A DNA stretch of 64,000 nucleotides. It comes from Cherax quadricarinatus. Its lineage: Eukaryota; Arthropoda; Malacostraca; Decapoda; Parastacidae. Each line of letters opens with the position of its first letter. The first letter of the stretch is position 1. Positions 34,248-44,486 of the stretch are shown in pieces. The translations under genes were made by a program, and so were the position numbers. The notes beneath the pieces were generated by a model that saw only the letters and a list, made by a program, of their open reading frames with translations, did not search any database and was not told where the DNA came from. Location of the stretch: contig NC_091346.1 of the NCBI RefSeq assembly GCF_038502225.1, forward strand, positions 10,825,362-10,889,361, given 5' to 3'.

Positions 34248-36930
34248 AAGGTAAGATACACCAACGCTGATGGAATAATGAATAAGTGGGAGGGGAGGCA
34301 CAAAAGAGTCAAAGACGCATCGCTGGACATCATAGCCCTGACAGATACCAAGCTCACAGAGGTGAGAACAGATGCCATCTTTCCAACGGGACATCAGATC
34401 CTGAGGAAAGACAGAGGGAACAGAGGGGATGGAAGAGTGGCACTGTAGATCAAAAACCGATGGTAATAAAGTTGGTAGAATTACAGACAATATGTAAAAT
34501 AAAAGGACAGAAGTGCAACCAATGTGACATTTTTATTGTGGCAACGTTTCGCTGAGGAGATTGTACCCAAGGGTAACAGGAAGAACGAGAAAGCCAGGAT
34601 GAGCCCATGGTTCACCCAAAGATGCAGGGAGACCAAAACCAAGCGTTCTAGGGAATGGAAGAGGTATAAAAGGCATAGGACCCATAGGACAAAGCTTCTG
34701 GAGAGCGAAACGTTGCCACAATAAAAATGTCACATTAGTTGCACTTGTGTCCTTTTATGTAACAAAAACCGATGGGATTTTGATGACCGGGAGAGAGGAA
34801 ACAGAGAAGCAAGAGATTACATAATAGAAATGCTTCAGTCTGGAGGTCCCAATGTGGTAATTGCAGTAATGTATAACCCACCACAGAACAGCAGAGTGAT
34901 GGTTGACACACTGGAAAAATTGCCAGAAGGGCTCATGCGAGCAGGGCAAAGCTACTGATCATGGGTGCCTTCAAACACAAGGAAATCAATTGGGAAAACT
35001 TGGAGCCACATTGGGGCCAAGAAACGTGGAGGGCTAAGATGATGGAGGCAGTACTGGAAAATCTCATGTACCAACACGTAATGAACACTAGCAGAGAGAG
35101 GAGAGGATGAACAAGCGAGACTGGACCTAGTACTCGCCTTAAGCACTTCAGATATTGAATTGATGACATCACTTATGAGAGACCCCTCAGGAAGGGCAGG
35201 ATGAATGAAGCCAAACTACAAGAAAGGGGACTATGCAGGCATGAAGGACTTCCTGAATGGGGTTCAGTGGGACAGAGAACTGGCAGGGAAGTCAGTAAAC
35301 GAGATGATGGAATATGTAACAACAATATGCAAGGAAGCTGAGGAGAGGTTTGTACCCAAGTGTAACAGGAATAACGAGAAAGCCAGGATGAGCCCATGGT
35401 ACACCCAAGATGAAGGGAGGCCAAAACCAAGTGTTCTAGGAAATGGAAGAGATATAGAAGGCAAAGGACCCAGGAGAATAAGGAGAGCAGTCGTAGAGCC
35501 AGAAATGAATATGCACAGGTTAGACGGGAAGCCCAAAGACAATACGAAAATGACAACAGCGGAATGCCATATCTGATCCAAAGCTGTTGTACAGCCACAT
35601 CAGGAGGAAAGCAACAGTCAAGGACCAGGTAATCAGACTGAGGATGGAAGGAAGGGAGGTCACAAAAAAATGACCGTGAAGTATAAGAGGAGCTCAACAT
35701 GAGATTTAAAGAAGTGTTTACAGAGGAGAGGGAAGGGCCTCCAGAAAGGTGGAGACGTAGAATACACCATCAAGTGTTGGACACAATACGTACAACCGTG
35801 GAAGAAGTGAAGACTAAGTGAACTAGACACCTCCAAGGCGATGGGGCCGGATAACATCTCTCCGTGGGTCCTGAGAGAGGGAGCAAAGGAGCTTTGTGTA
35901 ACACTAACAACTATATCTTCAGCGTATCTGTCGAAACAGAGCAACTACCTGAAGTATGGAAGACAACAATTATAGTCCCAATCCTTAAAAAAGGAGACAG
36001 ACACAAATCATTAAACTACTGACGTGTATAGTATGCAAGATCATCAAGAAGATTATCAAAAGAGTGGTGGAGCACCTAGAAAGGAATGAGCTTATCATCG
36101 ACAGCCAGCACGGTTTCAGGGATGGGAAATCTTGCATCGCAACCCTACTGGAGTTCTATGACATATTGACGGCAGTAGGACAAGAGTGGCGGGTAGATTG
36201 CATTGTCTTGGACTGTAAGAAGGCGTTTGAGAGTTCCACACAAGACATTAGTGGAAAAGCTGGAGGACTAGGCAGGGATAACAGGGAAGGCACTACAGTG
36301 GATTAGAGAATAACTGTCAGGAAGGCAACAGCGAGTCATGGTACGTGCCAAGGTGTCAAAGTGGGCGTCTGTAACGATAGGGGTGCCACAGGGGTCAGTC
36401 CTAGGACCGGTGCTGTTTCTGGTATTTGTGAATAACGTGACGGAAGGAATAGACCCAGAAGTGTTCCTGTTTGCAGATGTAAAGTTGATGAAAAGAATTC
36501 AATCTGACGAGGACCAGGCAGAACTACAGAGGGATCTGGACAGGCTGCAGGCCTGGTCCAGCAACTGGCTCCTGGAGTTCAACCCCACCAAGTGCAAAGT
36601 CATGAAGATTGTGGAAGGGCAAAGAAGACCACAGACGGAGTACTGCCTAGGGGGCCAAAGCCTACAAACCTCACTCAAGGAAAAGGATCTTGGGGCTGAG
36701 TATAACACCAACCACATCTCCTGAGGCACACATCAAACAAATAACTGCCGCAACATACGAACGCCCGGCAAACTTAAGAGCAGCATTCCAACATCTTAAT
36801 AACGAGTCATTCAGGACCCTGTACACTGTGTACGTTAGGCCTATATTGGAGTATGCAGCGCCAGTTTGGAACCCACACCTAGCCAAGCATGTAAGGAAAC
36901 TAGAGAAAGTGCAAAGGTTTGCAACATGAC
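34248..36930 (+). pseudogene. LINE-C copy 1 ORF2 (EN-RT), heavily broken
   Basis: The endonuclease start shows VRYTNADGIMNKWEGRHKRV, DIIALTDTKLTE and FPTGHQILRKDRGNRGDGRV. RT pieces show HGFRDGKSCIATLLEFYD (36110), VDCIVLDCKKAFES, GVPQGSVLGPVLFLVFVNNV (36390) and LFADVKLMKRIQSDEDQAEL (36470), then VRPILEYAAPVWNPHLAKHV (36840). The catalytic FADD reads FADV, so the active site is lost. Many indels and stops divide the frame. Confidence 0.88.
34464..34762. mobile_element. 299-bp insertion: inverted CGAAACG arms enclosing LINE-C sequence
   Basis: Bounded by the 13-bp direct repeat CAAAAACCGATGG at 34451-34463 and 34763-34775. LINE-C copy 2 is continuous at this point (about 58393). The left arm (34495-34553) and right arm (34704-34758) are reverse complements over ~50 bp with few mismatches. 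Both have CGAAACGTTGCC next to CAATAAAAATGTCACATT on the arm's own strand. Between them, 34554-34690 is a piece of LINE-C homologous to 35341-35475. Stem GCTT/GAGC around CTGGA (34694-34706) precedes GAAAC. Confidence 0.85.
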
Positions 36931-37345
36931 TAGTCCCCGAGGTAAGGGATATGTCATACGATTAGAGGTTAAGGGAAATTGACGTGACGACACTGGAAGA
37001 CAGGAGAGAGAGAGAGAGGGGGGGCACATGGTAACGACATATAAAATACTGAGAGGAATCGATAAGGTGGACAGAGACAGTATGTTCCAGATGGGACACA
37101 ACAACAAGCGGTCACAGTTGGAAGCTGAAGACTCAGATGAACCACAGGGATGTTAGGAAGTATTTCTTCAGTCCCAGAGTAGTCAGGAAATGGAATAGTC
37201 TGGGAAGTGATGTAGTGGAGGCAGGATATGATAAAGCTCATGGAGTAGGAAGAGTGACCTAGTGGATGCCAGTGAAGAGGCAGGGCCAGTAGCTGTGACT
37301 CGACCCCTGCAACCACAACCAGGTGAGCAACTAGGTGAGTACACA

Positions 37346-37784
37346 TACTTTCACGCACACCTATTTACAAATGTACATAGAACCATGCACACACAATAAT
37401 ATAAACAGAACCATGCGCACATAGAATAATATACAAACGTGCATGCAAACATACACACGTATAAATACACTCACATACAGACATGTATGCACACAAACAT
37501 AACACTCACATACACTGATGAGAATACATATACAAACATACAGGCTGTATATAGGCTGCTTGAGAGGCTGAAACCGGTACTCAAGGTTACAGTTGGAAGT
37601 TAAAAGACACAAAATGTTAAAAGATGAAAAAAGTTAAATATTAGCCTTAACATTATCAAAAAGTAGAATAAATTTGATGATGTAGAGGTAAGGGCAAGAT
37701 TTATTGTATTAGTTGTATTAACAGGCTCGAGGGGACTAAGGAACAACACAGTGGAAAAGTAAGATTATAATTTGAAATGCCAAA
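37346..37784. other. CA-rich then AT-rich spacer
   Basis: Irregular CACACATA sequence follows the LINE-C tail to about 37520, then AT-rich sequence. No gene. Confidence 0.4.
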
Positions 37785-37829
37785 TTATTATAATCAAAAA
37801 GAAGCGCTAAGCCACAAGGGCTACACAGC
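37785..37829 (-). mobile_element. 45-bp LINE-D 3'-end insertion
   Basis: Bounded by the 13-bp direct repeat TTGAAATGCCAAA at 37772-37784 and 37830-37842. On the minus strand it contains only the LINE-D 3' hairpin region (GCTGTGTAGCCCTTGTGGCT) and the tail TTGATTATAATAA. It is an extreme 5'-truncated copy. Confidence 0.92.
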
Positions 37830-37842
37830 TTGAAATGCCAAA

Positions 37843-38131
37843 AACAAGAGATATGATCTCTTGACCTACAAATAGACAAGTACACATATAACTTGGTGTA
37901 TTTCAGTGGCTCCACTATCAAAGTTATTCCCTTATTGTAAACACTGCATCCTGTACCTCTGCACGTGATTGGAATAGTGCAGAGTGCGGTGTAAATTTAT
38001 AATGCTGTTAGATATCAGCATTAAAGATCTGAAGCGAATTAAAAAAAGGCATTCAGAAGTAATCATAGGGAAATTAAATAAGGAGTTCTATATATAACTT
38101 AAATTTGGATATTCAGAGCCCAAACCTAATT
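37843..38131. other. AT-rich spacer
   Basis: No gene or element recognised. Confidence 0.35.
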
Positions 38132-39541
38132 CAACGCCCCCGCGGCCCGGTTCATGACCAGGCCTCCCGGTGGATCAGGGCCTGATCAACCAGGCTGTTA
38201 CTGCTGGCCGCACTCAGTCCAACGTACGAGCCACAGCCCGGCTGATCCGGCACTGACTTTAGGTATCTGTCCAGCTCTCTTGAAGGCAGCGAGGGGTTTA
38301 TTGGTAATTCCCCTAATACTTGATGGGAGGCTGTTGAACAGTCTTGGGCCCCGGAAACTTATGGTGTTTTCTCTTAGTGTACCAATGGCGCCCCCTACTT
38401 TTAATTTTTTTTTTTTGCATCCCAGTCTTTTACTTTCGTAGGGAGTGACTTCTGTGTGCAGATTCGGGACCATTCCTTCCAGGACTTTCCAAGTGTAGAT
38501 TATGATATATCTCTCCCTCCTGCGTTCCAACGAGTACAAGTCAAGTGCTTCCAAGCGTCCCCAGTAGTTAAGGTGCTTGACAGAACTTATATGTGCAGTA
38601 AAGGATCTCTGTACACTCTCTAGATATGCAATTTCACCTGCTTTGAATGGAGATGTTAATGTACAGCAGTATTCCAGCCTAGAGAGAACAAGTGATTTGA
38701 AAAGAATCATCATTGGCTTGGCATCTCTCGTTTTGAACGTTCTCATTATCCATCCTATTATTTTCTTTGCACTTGTGATCGTGGCACTGTTGTGATCCTT
38801 GAAAGCGAGATCCTCAGACATTACTACTCCCAGGTCCCTTACATTATTTTTCCTCTCTATTGTATGGCCAGAGTCTGTAGTATACTCTGTTCTAGTTATC
38901 TCCTCCAGTTTTCCGTAACGGAGTAATTGGAATTTGTCCTCATTGATCATATTGTTTTCCTTTGCCCACTGGAAAACTTTGTTTATATCTTCTTGGAGGT
39001 TAACCGCGTCCTCAGCAGATGACAGCCTCATGCAGATCCTAGTATCATCCGCAAAGGATGATACGGTACTGTGGTGTATATCTCTGTCTATGTCTGATAT
39101 GAGGATAAGGAATAAGATGGGGGCGAGTACTGTTCCTTGTGGAACAGAGCTCTTCACTATGGCAGCCTCCGATTTAACTCTGTTGACCACTACTGTATGT
39201 GTTCGATTTGTTAGGAAGTTGAAGATCCATTTTCCCACTTTCCCAGTTATTCCTTTAGCACGTAGTTTATGGGCTATTACACCATGATCGCATTTGTCAA
39301 ATGCTTTTGCAAAGTCTGTGTATATTACATTTGCATTCTGATTTTCTTCCAGTGCATCCAAGGCCATGTCATAGTGATCCAGCAGTTGTGAGAGGCAGGA
39401 GCGACCTGCCCTGAACCCATGTTGCCCTGGATTGTGCAGATTTTGGGAATCCAGGTGATTTGCAATCCTGCTTCTTAGCACTCTTTCAAAGATTTTTATG
39501 ATGTGGGACGTCAGAGCTATTGATCTATAGTCAAGTAACAA
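38132..39541 (-). pseudogene. LINE-A, 5'-truncated copy with open RT frame
   Basis: On the minus strand a 447-residue frame (39541-38198) covers RT from YRSIALTSHIIKIFERV through HGFRAGRSCLSQLLDHYDMA, YTDFAKAFDKCDHG, SSVPQGTVLAPILF and SSFADDTRICM, to VLEGMVPNLHTEVTPYESKR. It then diverges at a T/A-run (38401-38416) that replaces the expected sequence. The conserved Pro of YRPIAL is Ser. The endonuclease and ORF1 are missing by 5' truncation, as is typical of LINE copies. It is very close to the 28406-32310 copy. Confidence 0.9.
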
Positions 39542-39854
39542 CTTTGAAGCTAAACTCAGAATGACCGACGTCCTTAAACATCTAAGAAATCATCTTGAAA
39601 ACATCTAAGAATCTTTTTTTTTCAGTTTTCTTTCCTCGTTTTTTTTTTTTTTTCAAAATTTCTACGATTCTATAAGTCAAAAAATATTGAATTTTAATTT
39701 TTTCAGGTCACTCAGATTTGATACACTTGCTTTAAAAAGCTGACAAATTTGCATTCTCACAGCTCAAAATCAATTAAAAATGCATCCATTTAATATTCAT
39801 AAGTACCTAGGGTTTGAAGCCAATCAGAAGATGTGTCACTAGTTTTGGGGATTA
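39542..39854. other. AT-rich spacer with degenerate repeat
   Basis: T-runs and a motif GAAGCCAATCAGAAGA at 39812 recur in altered form at 41403 and 41824, beyond LINE-E. No coding evidence. Confidence 0.4.
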
Positions 39855-41035
39855 GTCACTAGTGGCGTTCCACAAGGATCAGTTTTAGGCCCTCTCTTGT
39901 TCATAATTTACATTAATGACCTTGATGAAGGGATTACTAGTGACATGAGTAAGTTTGCTGATGATACAAAGATAGGCCGTATAATTCACTCTGAGGAGGA
40001 TATCAATGAACTCCAGGACGATTTGAACAAATTAATGTCTTGGTCTGAGAAATGGCAGATGAAGTTTAATGTGGATAAGTGTAAGGTACTTGCCCTTGGT
40101 AATGAAAATAACCCTCGAAGCTATAATCTAGGTGAAGTAGAGCTTGGTCATACAGAATGTGAAAAAGACTTGGGAGTCATGGTAAGCAGAAATCTAAATA
40201 CAAATGCAGTATAATGTGATCCTTTATTGACTACGTGGGCGAAACGTAGTCAATAAAGGATCACATTATACTGCATTTGTGTTTATATTGCCATTGTGTC
40301 GGTATTTTATACCATTTATTTCCAAGCAGAAATCTAAAGCCAAGACAGCAGTGCCTCAGTGTGCGCAACAAGGCCAACAGATTACTTGGATTTATCTCAA
40401 GAAGTATAAGTAACAGAAGTCCAAAAGTTATTTTACAGCTCTATACATCACTAGTGAGGCCTCATTTAGATTATGCTGCTCAGTTTTGGTCCCCTTACTA
40501 CAGGATGGACATAGACTCATTAGAGAACATACAGAGAAGAATGACTAAAATGATTTACTGTGTAAGGAACCTCCCGTATGAAGATAGACTTAAAGCCTTA
40601 AATCTACACTCTCTGGAGAGGCGTAGAATGAGGGGAGATATCATTGAAGTGTATAAGTGGATGACGGGCATAAACAAGGGAGACATTAATAAAGTACTGA
40701 GGGTGTCGAACCAGGTAAGAACCAGGAATAATGGATTTAAGTTGGATAAATTTAGATTTAGAAAGGACATAGGTAAGTACTGGTTTTCTAACAGAGTTGT
40801 AGATGCGTGGAACAGTCTTCCCAGTGGGGTGATAGAGGTTAGGACCTTGGGTAGCTTTAAGAAGAGACTGGACAAATATATGAGTGGGAGGGGCTGGGTT
40901 TGATTGGTGTCAAGGGGTACGGGAGTTATTTCTTGAGTAGCTTTAGGTAGATGTCGTTTTGATAAGGACCTGCCTCGTATGGGCCAGTAGGCCTTCTGCA
41001 GTGTGCCTACATTCTTATGTTCTTATGTTAGTATA
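39855..41035 (+). pseudogene. LINE-E (CR1/L2-type), 5'-truncated, split by a hairpin element
   Basis: The plus-strand RT fragment starts at SGVPQGSVLGPLLFIIYIND and includes KFADDTKIGRIIHSEEDINE (FADD intact), KWQMKFNVDKCKVLALGN and EKDLGVMVSRNLN. A 125-bp insertion at 40199-40323 then cuts it. After the insertion it resumes with KPRQQCLSVRNKANRLLGFI, VRPHLDYAAQFWSPYYR, SLERRRMRGDIIEVYKWM and WNSLPSGVIEVRTLGSFKKR, ending in a stop after SGRGWV (40903). The 3' end has the short repeats TTCTTATGTTCTTATGT near 41013-41029. Coding sequence either side of the insertion is otherwise open, so the host copy was fairly young when hit. Confidence 0.92.
40199..40323. mobile_element. 125-bp element with a perfect 37-bp inverted repeat
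   Basis: Bounded by the 15-bp direct repeat AAGCAGAAATCTAAA at 40184-40198 and 40324-40338, inside the LINE-E RT frame. Arms 40200-40236 and 40244-40280 are exact reverse complements around the 7-nt loop GGGCGAA. The right arm begins ACGTAGTCAATAAAGGATC, so CGAAACGT is followed by AATAAA, as in the 26231 and 34464 elements. Confidence 0.94.
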
Positions 41036-41497
41036 TGGGATATAATTTGTTTGATAATAGTGATGAAATTTACACAGTTCAAAACGATAATCATGATTTA
41101 TTTTCAAAATCCCACAAACGGTGAAATTTTGAGACCGATCAATAAAGGCATTGTCTAATATCGGACCAAATTCCTATAATTCTTAGGGTGTTTTTTTTTT
41201 CTTCTTTTTTCAGTTTCAATCAAATTTCAAAATTTCTCCTAGACAGTCAATATTTATTACGTAATTTTTTTTGAAATCGATAAGAAGGATTCCTTAGTAA
41301 TTCAAATAATTATAACTATTTATTCAATAATATTTGAACTTATATCTTCCTGTAACAGTTGTAACCAAGAGTTCAGGAAACCTAATCTGCAGTGAAAGTT
41401 TAAAGCCGATCAGAAGAGTCATTCTCTACTTATAGCACGAACTATTGATTCCAAGGTTTTATTCTTTATTTTATTATACCGAAAAGTTACGTGCCGT
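41036..41497. other. AT-rich spacer
   Basis: No gene. Degenerate motif TAAAGCCGATCAGAAGAG at 41403. Confidence 0.4.
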
Positions 41498-41760
41498 CAG
41501 TGGCGGCTCGTAGAGCCAGTAATACCTAAACTATCGTACAGCATCAAACTTCCATTTTTAATCATTTTTTTATCTAGTTTCAACAAAACAATTAAAAACT
41601 CTGTTATATATACATTAAAAACTACATATAATAAAGTTTTCCTGTAATATATTTGTTAGTTGTAAATTATTTAAGCGTAAGGCTAATGAAATCATACGTC
41701 TGGCATTGAGCATCTTGGGGGGACTGCAGCTCTGCAGCTCCTATGGACGAGCCGCCACTG
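41498..41760. mobile_element. MITE with 14-bp terminal inverted repeats
   Basis: 263 bp begin CAGTGGCGGCTCGT and end with its exact reverse complement ACGAGCCGCCACTG. There is no coding capacity. The CAG...CTG ends suggest a cut-and-paste DNA transposon derivative, possibly hAT-like. No clear 8-bp target duplication was found, so the superfamily is open. Confidence 0.75.
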
Positions 41761-42104
41761 CCTACCACAAACGAAACTTAACAGATATTATTCCAGCTAT
41801 ATGTAGCATGAAATATTAAAATTTAAAGCCATTCAGAAGAGGTAAACTAACATTTATTTAATATTATTTAACAAGAATAAAAATTTCGGATTATTTTACA
41901 CATATAATCAATTATGCATCTATTCATTTTAATTTCACTCTTCCATCACTGAATTAAGAAACACTGTTTTTAAACATTTGAAGCAACTATAATGAGGGAT
42001 TTTGGAAGTTATCTGAGCCATAACAGAGCGTTAGGAATGGGTTCGGTATCTTTTATCATAGTGCACGTCGTGCACATGCCAGTTGTGCAAAAGTGGCAGT
42101 ACAC
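41761..42104. other. AT-rich spacer
   Basis: No gene. Degenerate motif TAAAGCCATTCAGAAGAG at 41824. Confidence 0.4.
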
Positions 42105-42400
42105 AAACTTATCTTTATTTCTACAAGTACTTGTACAAGGTATACAGACCATAGCTGACATCAGTAACATACTACATAGAAAACTCCTTGTTATGCTGAA
42201 CATTTCGGGAAAATTAGGTTAGTTTTGTCCCAGGATGCGACCCACACCAGTCGACTAACACCCAGGTAACCATTTTATACTGATGGGTGAACATGGATGT
42301 TATGCAAAAATGTGGGATAGCTGGGGATTTGAGCCTTGTCTAAGGGCAAAGGAAAAAGTTACACACATACTAGCCCAAACCGGCCACCCAGGGCTATCCC
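42105..42400 (-). mobile_element. tRNA-derived SINE, diverged head
   Basis: On the minus strand the 3' body matches other copies (ACTGGTGTGGGTCGCATCC at 42233-42251, CTTGTACAAGTACTTGTAG). The tRNA-like head has a degenerate B-box, GGCTCAAATCCCC (near 42326-42338), and GGTGGCCGG further 5'. Confidence 0.75.
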
Positions 42401-43009
42401 AGACAAAACAAAACACTAAACTGGTATGTGTACTTAAAGGGGTTGGGTAACAGAGGATTATTCAAAAATCCCAATTAGGAAAATATATCTATTTAGTCAC
42501 CATAACATAACATAACAAAAACCTTAATCCTAAACGCCCAAATGAGGGTACACAAGCAACAGCTGGCTGGAGACCCAGCCACCAATCACTATGCCTCGTC
42601 AGCGCCATGCCCACTCTACTCCACACCTCATTTCTTATTTCCTCACTCCTCCCACAGCACCCTGACCATGCCAGAGCCTGGGTGAACATACAGGTAAGCC
42701 ATATGAGAGCCTATGGCTTGAGTTGGATAAACAAAATGAGTGCACAACTACAAACTTATCTTAAATACACAGCATCTCCGACGCCAGCCTCTACACACCA
42801 TGCTAACCTCACGTGACTCCCCCAACCCTCGCTTACTCCGCGTACCAAAACATCCTTGGAAAATAAATCATTAACAGAATTTCTTTATAATTACAGTTAG
42901 AGTACTTTACAGTACCCCCAAATGCACATTATCAATTATAAAATTATTCTTTACAACTATAATATTCATACTATTATGGCACACTTCTCCACTATATGTA
43001 CATTACGAT
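42401..43009. other. Spacer without recognisable gene
   Basis: Unique-looking sequence with short open frames. Nothing recognised. Confidence 0.35.
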
Positions 43010-43143
43010 GTCATGCAGAACCCTGCATAACAATGGACAGCAGGTGTCTTATGGAAACACGTGCTACTATTTTCCAGCCGTACTGGAGATTCGAACTCTG
43101 GACCTCAGTGTGTGAGCTGAGTGCGCTAGCGGTCGAGTTACGG
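43010..43143 (-). mobile_element. tRNA-like SINE head
   Basis: On the minus strand GACCGCTAGCGCACTCAGCT is followed by the B-box GAGTTCGAATCTC (43085-43097), then a GGCTGGAAAAT body like that of 43985-44275. It is short and lacks the usual 3' part. It adjoins the gypsy RT remnant. Confidence 0.72.
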
Positions 43144-43530
43144 GACACCCCCAGTATTGCGTAAAAGATCATTTACAGTTAATGGGAAACGATCTGGTTT
43201 CCTTATAGCATTCATTTCCCTAAAGTCAATCACCGGGCTCCAAGTGCCGACCTTCTTAGGTAATAGGATTAAGGGCGCATTCCTGGGTGAATTCCTTTGT
43301 ACGATGACACCGTCAAGTATCTTATTAACTAGCTCCATTGTGACAGCAACTTGTAAAGGAGACATTCTGTATACAGGTACATAAATGGGTCTAGTACCAG
43401 GTTCAAGTGAAATATGATGGGACAATAGGTTCGTTAAACCCATCTTCTCTCCTTATCTTTTACAATATGTAAGGACGGCTCTACACTTTTCTTTTTAATT
43501 ATCACTGACACCTAGGACGTTATCTGGAAC
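43138..43530 (-). pseudogene. Ty3/gypsy-like RT fragment
   Basis: A 101-residue minus-strand frame shows PGTRPIYVPVYRMSPLQ, GVIVQRNSPRNAPLILLPKK and DFREMNAIRKPDRFPLTVND, the N-terminal RT motifs of LTR retrotransposons. It ends at the SINE head junction (43143) and the upstream side decays by about 43530. It differs clearly from the gypsy element at 62221-64000, so it is a second lineage. Confidence 0.85.
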
Positions 43531-43589
43531 ATGAGGGACAACAACACACACTAGTGAGTACACTAGCCACCACCTGTGACATCAACAAG

Positions 43590-43695
43590 AGATTAAGTTT
43601 ATTCACGTACACAAATAACCCGCACATAGAAGAGAGGAGCTTACGACGACGTTTCGGTCCGACTTGGACCCTTTACAAAGTCACACTAACGTAAA
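43590..43695 (-). mobile_element. CGAAACG short element
   Basis: On the minus strand this reads GTGTGACTTTGTAAAGGGTC, CAAGTCGGACCGAAACGTCG, TCGTAAGC and then TGCGGGTTATTTGTGTA, closely matching 22489-22605. Target duplication was not resolved. Confidence 0.8.
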
Positions 43696-43730
43696 GGAGA
43701 GAGGAAGGGGTATATATAGACAGGAGGTGG

Positions 43731-43984
43731 TGGTAGTAGTAGTAGTAGTAGTAGCAGCAGTGGAGGTAGAAGGTAGTAGTAGTAGTGGGGGAGATAGTAA
43801 GGAGGAAGAGGAGCCAGTCAAATACTAAGAGGAGCACTGCAATGGAGCTAAGTGCCCACAGAGGGTAAGAGCAAGAACACAGAGGGAAAGGGGAAATAAA
43901 GAAGGAACAAAAACACAAGGCAGAAGAAAGACAACCCAAAGAAGAAAAAGGAAAGAGGAAAGGGGAAGAGGGAGAAGAAGAAAA
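43731..43984. repeat. (GTA)n microsatellite and purine-rich flank
   Basis: GTAGTAGTAGTAG-type repeats at about 43733-43785 are followed by AG-rich sequence to 43990. Confidence 0.85.
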
Positions 43985-44275
43985 AGGAGGAATCAGCTCA
44001 CACGCTGAAATCCGGAGTTCGAATCCCCGGTATGGCTGGAAAACATTAGGATGCATTTCCATAATACACCTGCTGTCCATGTTCACCCATCGGTATATAA
44101 TGGGTACCTGGATGTTAGTGGACTGGTGTGGGTCGCATTCCAGGACAAAATTGACTTTATTTGCCCGAAATGCTCTGCATAACAAGCGGCTTTTTATATA
44201 GTAGTATGTCATTGATGTCAGCTATGGTCTGTATACCTTGTACATGTACTTCAAGAAATAAAAATAATATAATAT
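43985..44275 (+). mobile_element. tRNA-derived SINE
   Basis: The B-box GAGTTCGAATCCCC lies near 44017. The shared body follows (ACTGGTGTGGGTCGCATTCC, TTTTTATATAGTAGTATG), and the end is CTTGTACATGTACTTC with an A/T-rich tail. The head belongs to the same type as 43010-43143. LINE-D copy 2 inserted just after it. Confidence 0.85.
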
Positions 44276-44486
44276 ACTTAACTACTTTACATTATAATTA
44301 TTATTATAATCAAAAAGAAGCACTAAGCCACAAGGGCTATACAGCGCTGCAGGGTAGGGAAGGAAGCGAGGGTATTGGATGGCAGAAGGGAGGAGGGATG
44401 ATCAGCCGGTTACAGAAAACAGCGGGGCAGGGGATAGTACGGGGGTAGAGGGTAGCAAGAGATTGAAGTAGAAAGGGCTGAAGGTA

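Larger units (their letters stand above)
33840..37345 (+). mobile_element. LINE-C copy 1 (CR1/Jockey-type), decayed
   Basis: A plus-strand LINE with an ORF1 remnant encoding a charged coiled-coil-like segment (33850-34040), an endonuclease-RT ORF2 in many frames, and a 3' end CCCCTGCAACCACAACCAGG followed by TGAGCAACTAGGTGAGTACAC. It aligns with LINE-C copy 2 (51960-61132). A 299-bp insertion at 34464-34762 interrupts the endonuclease region. Confidence 0.85.
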
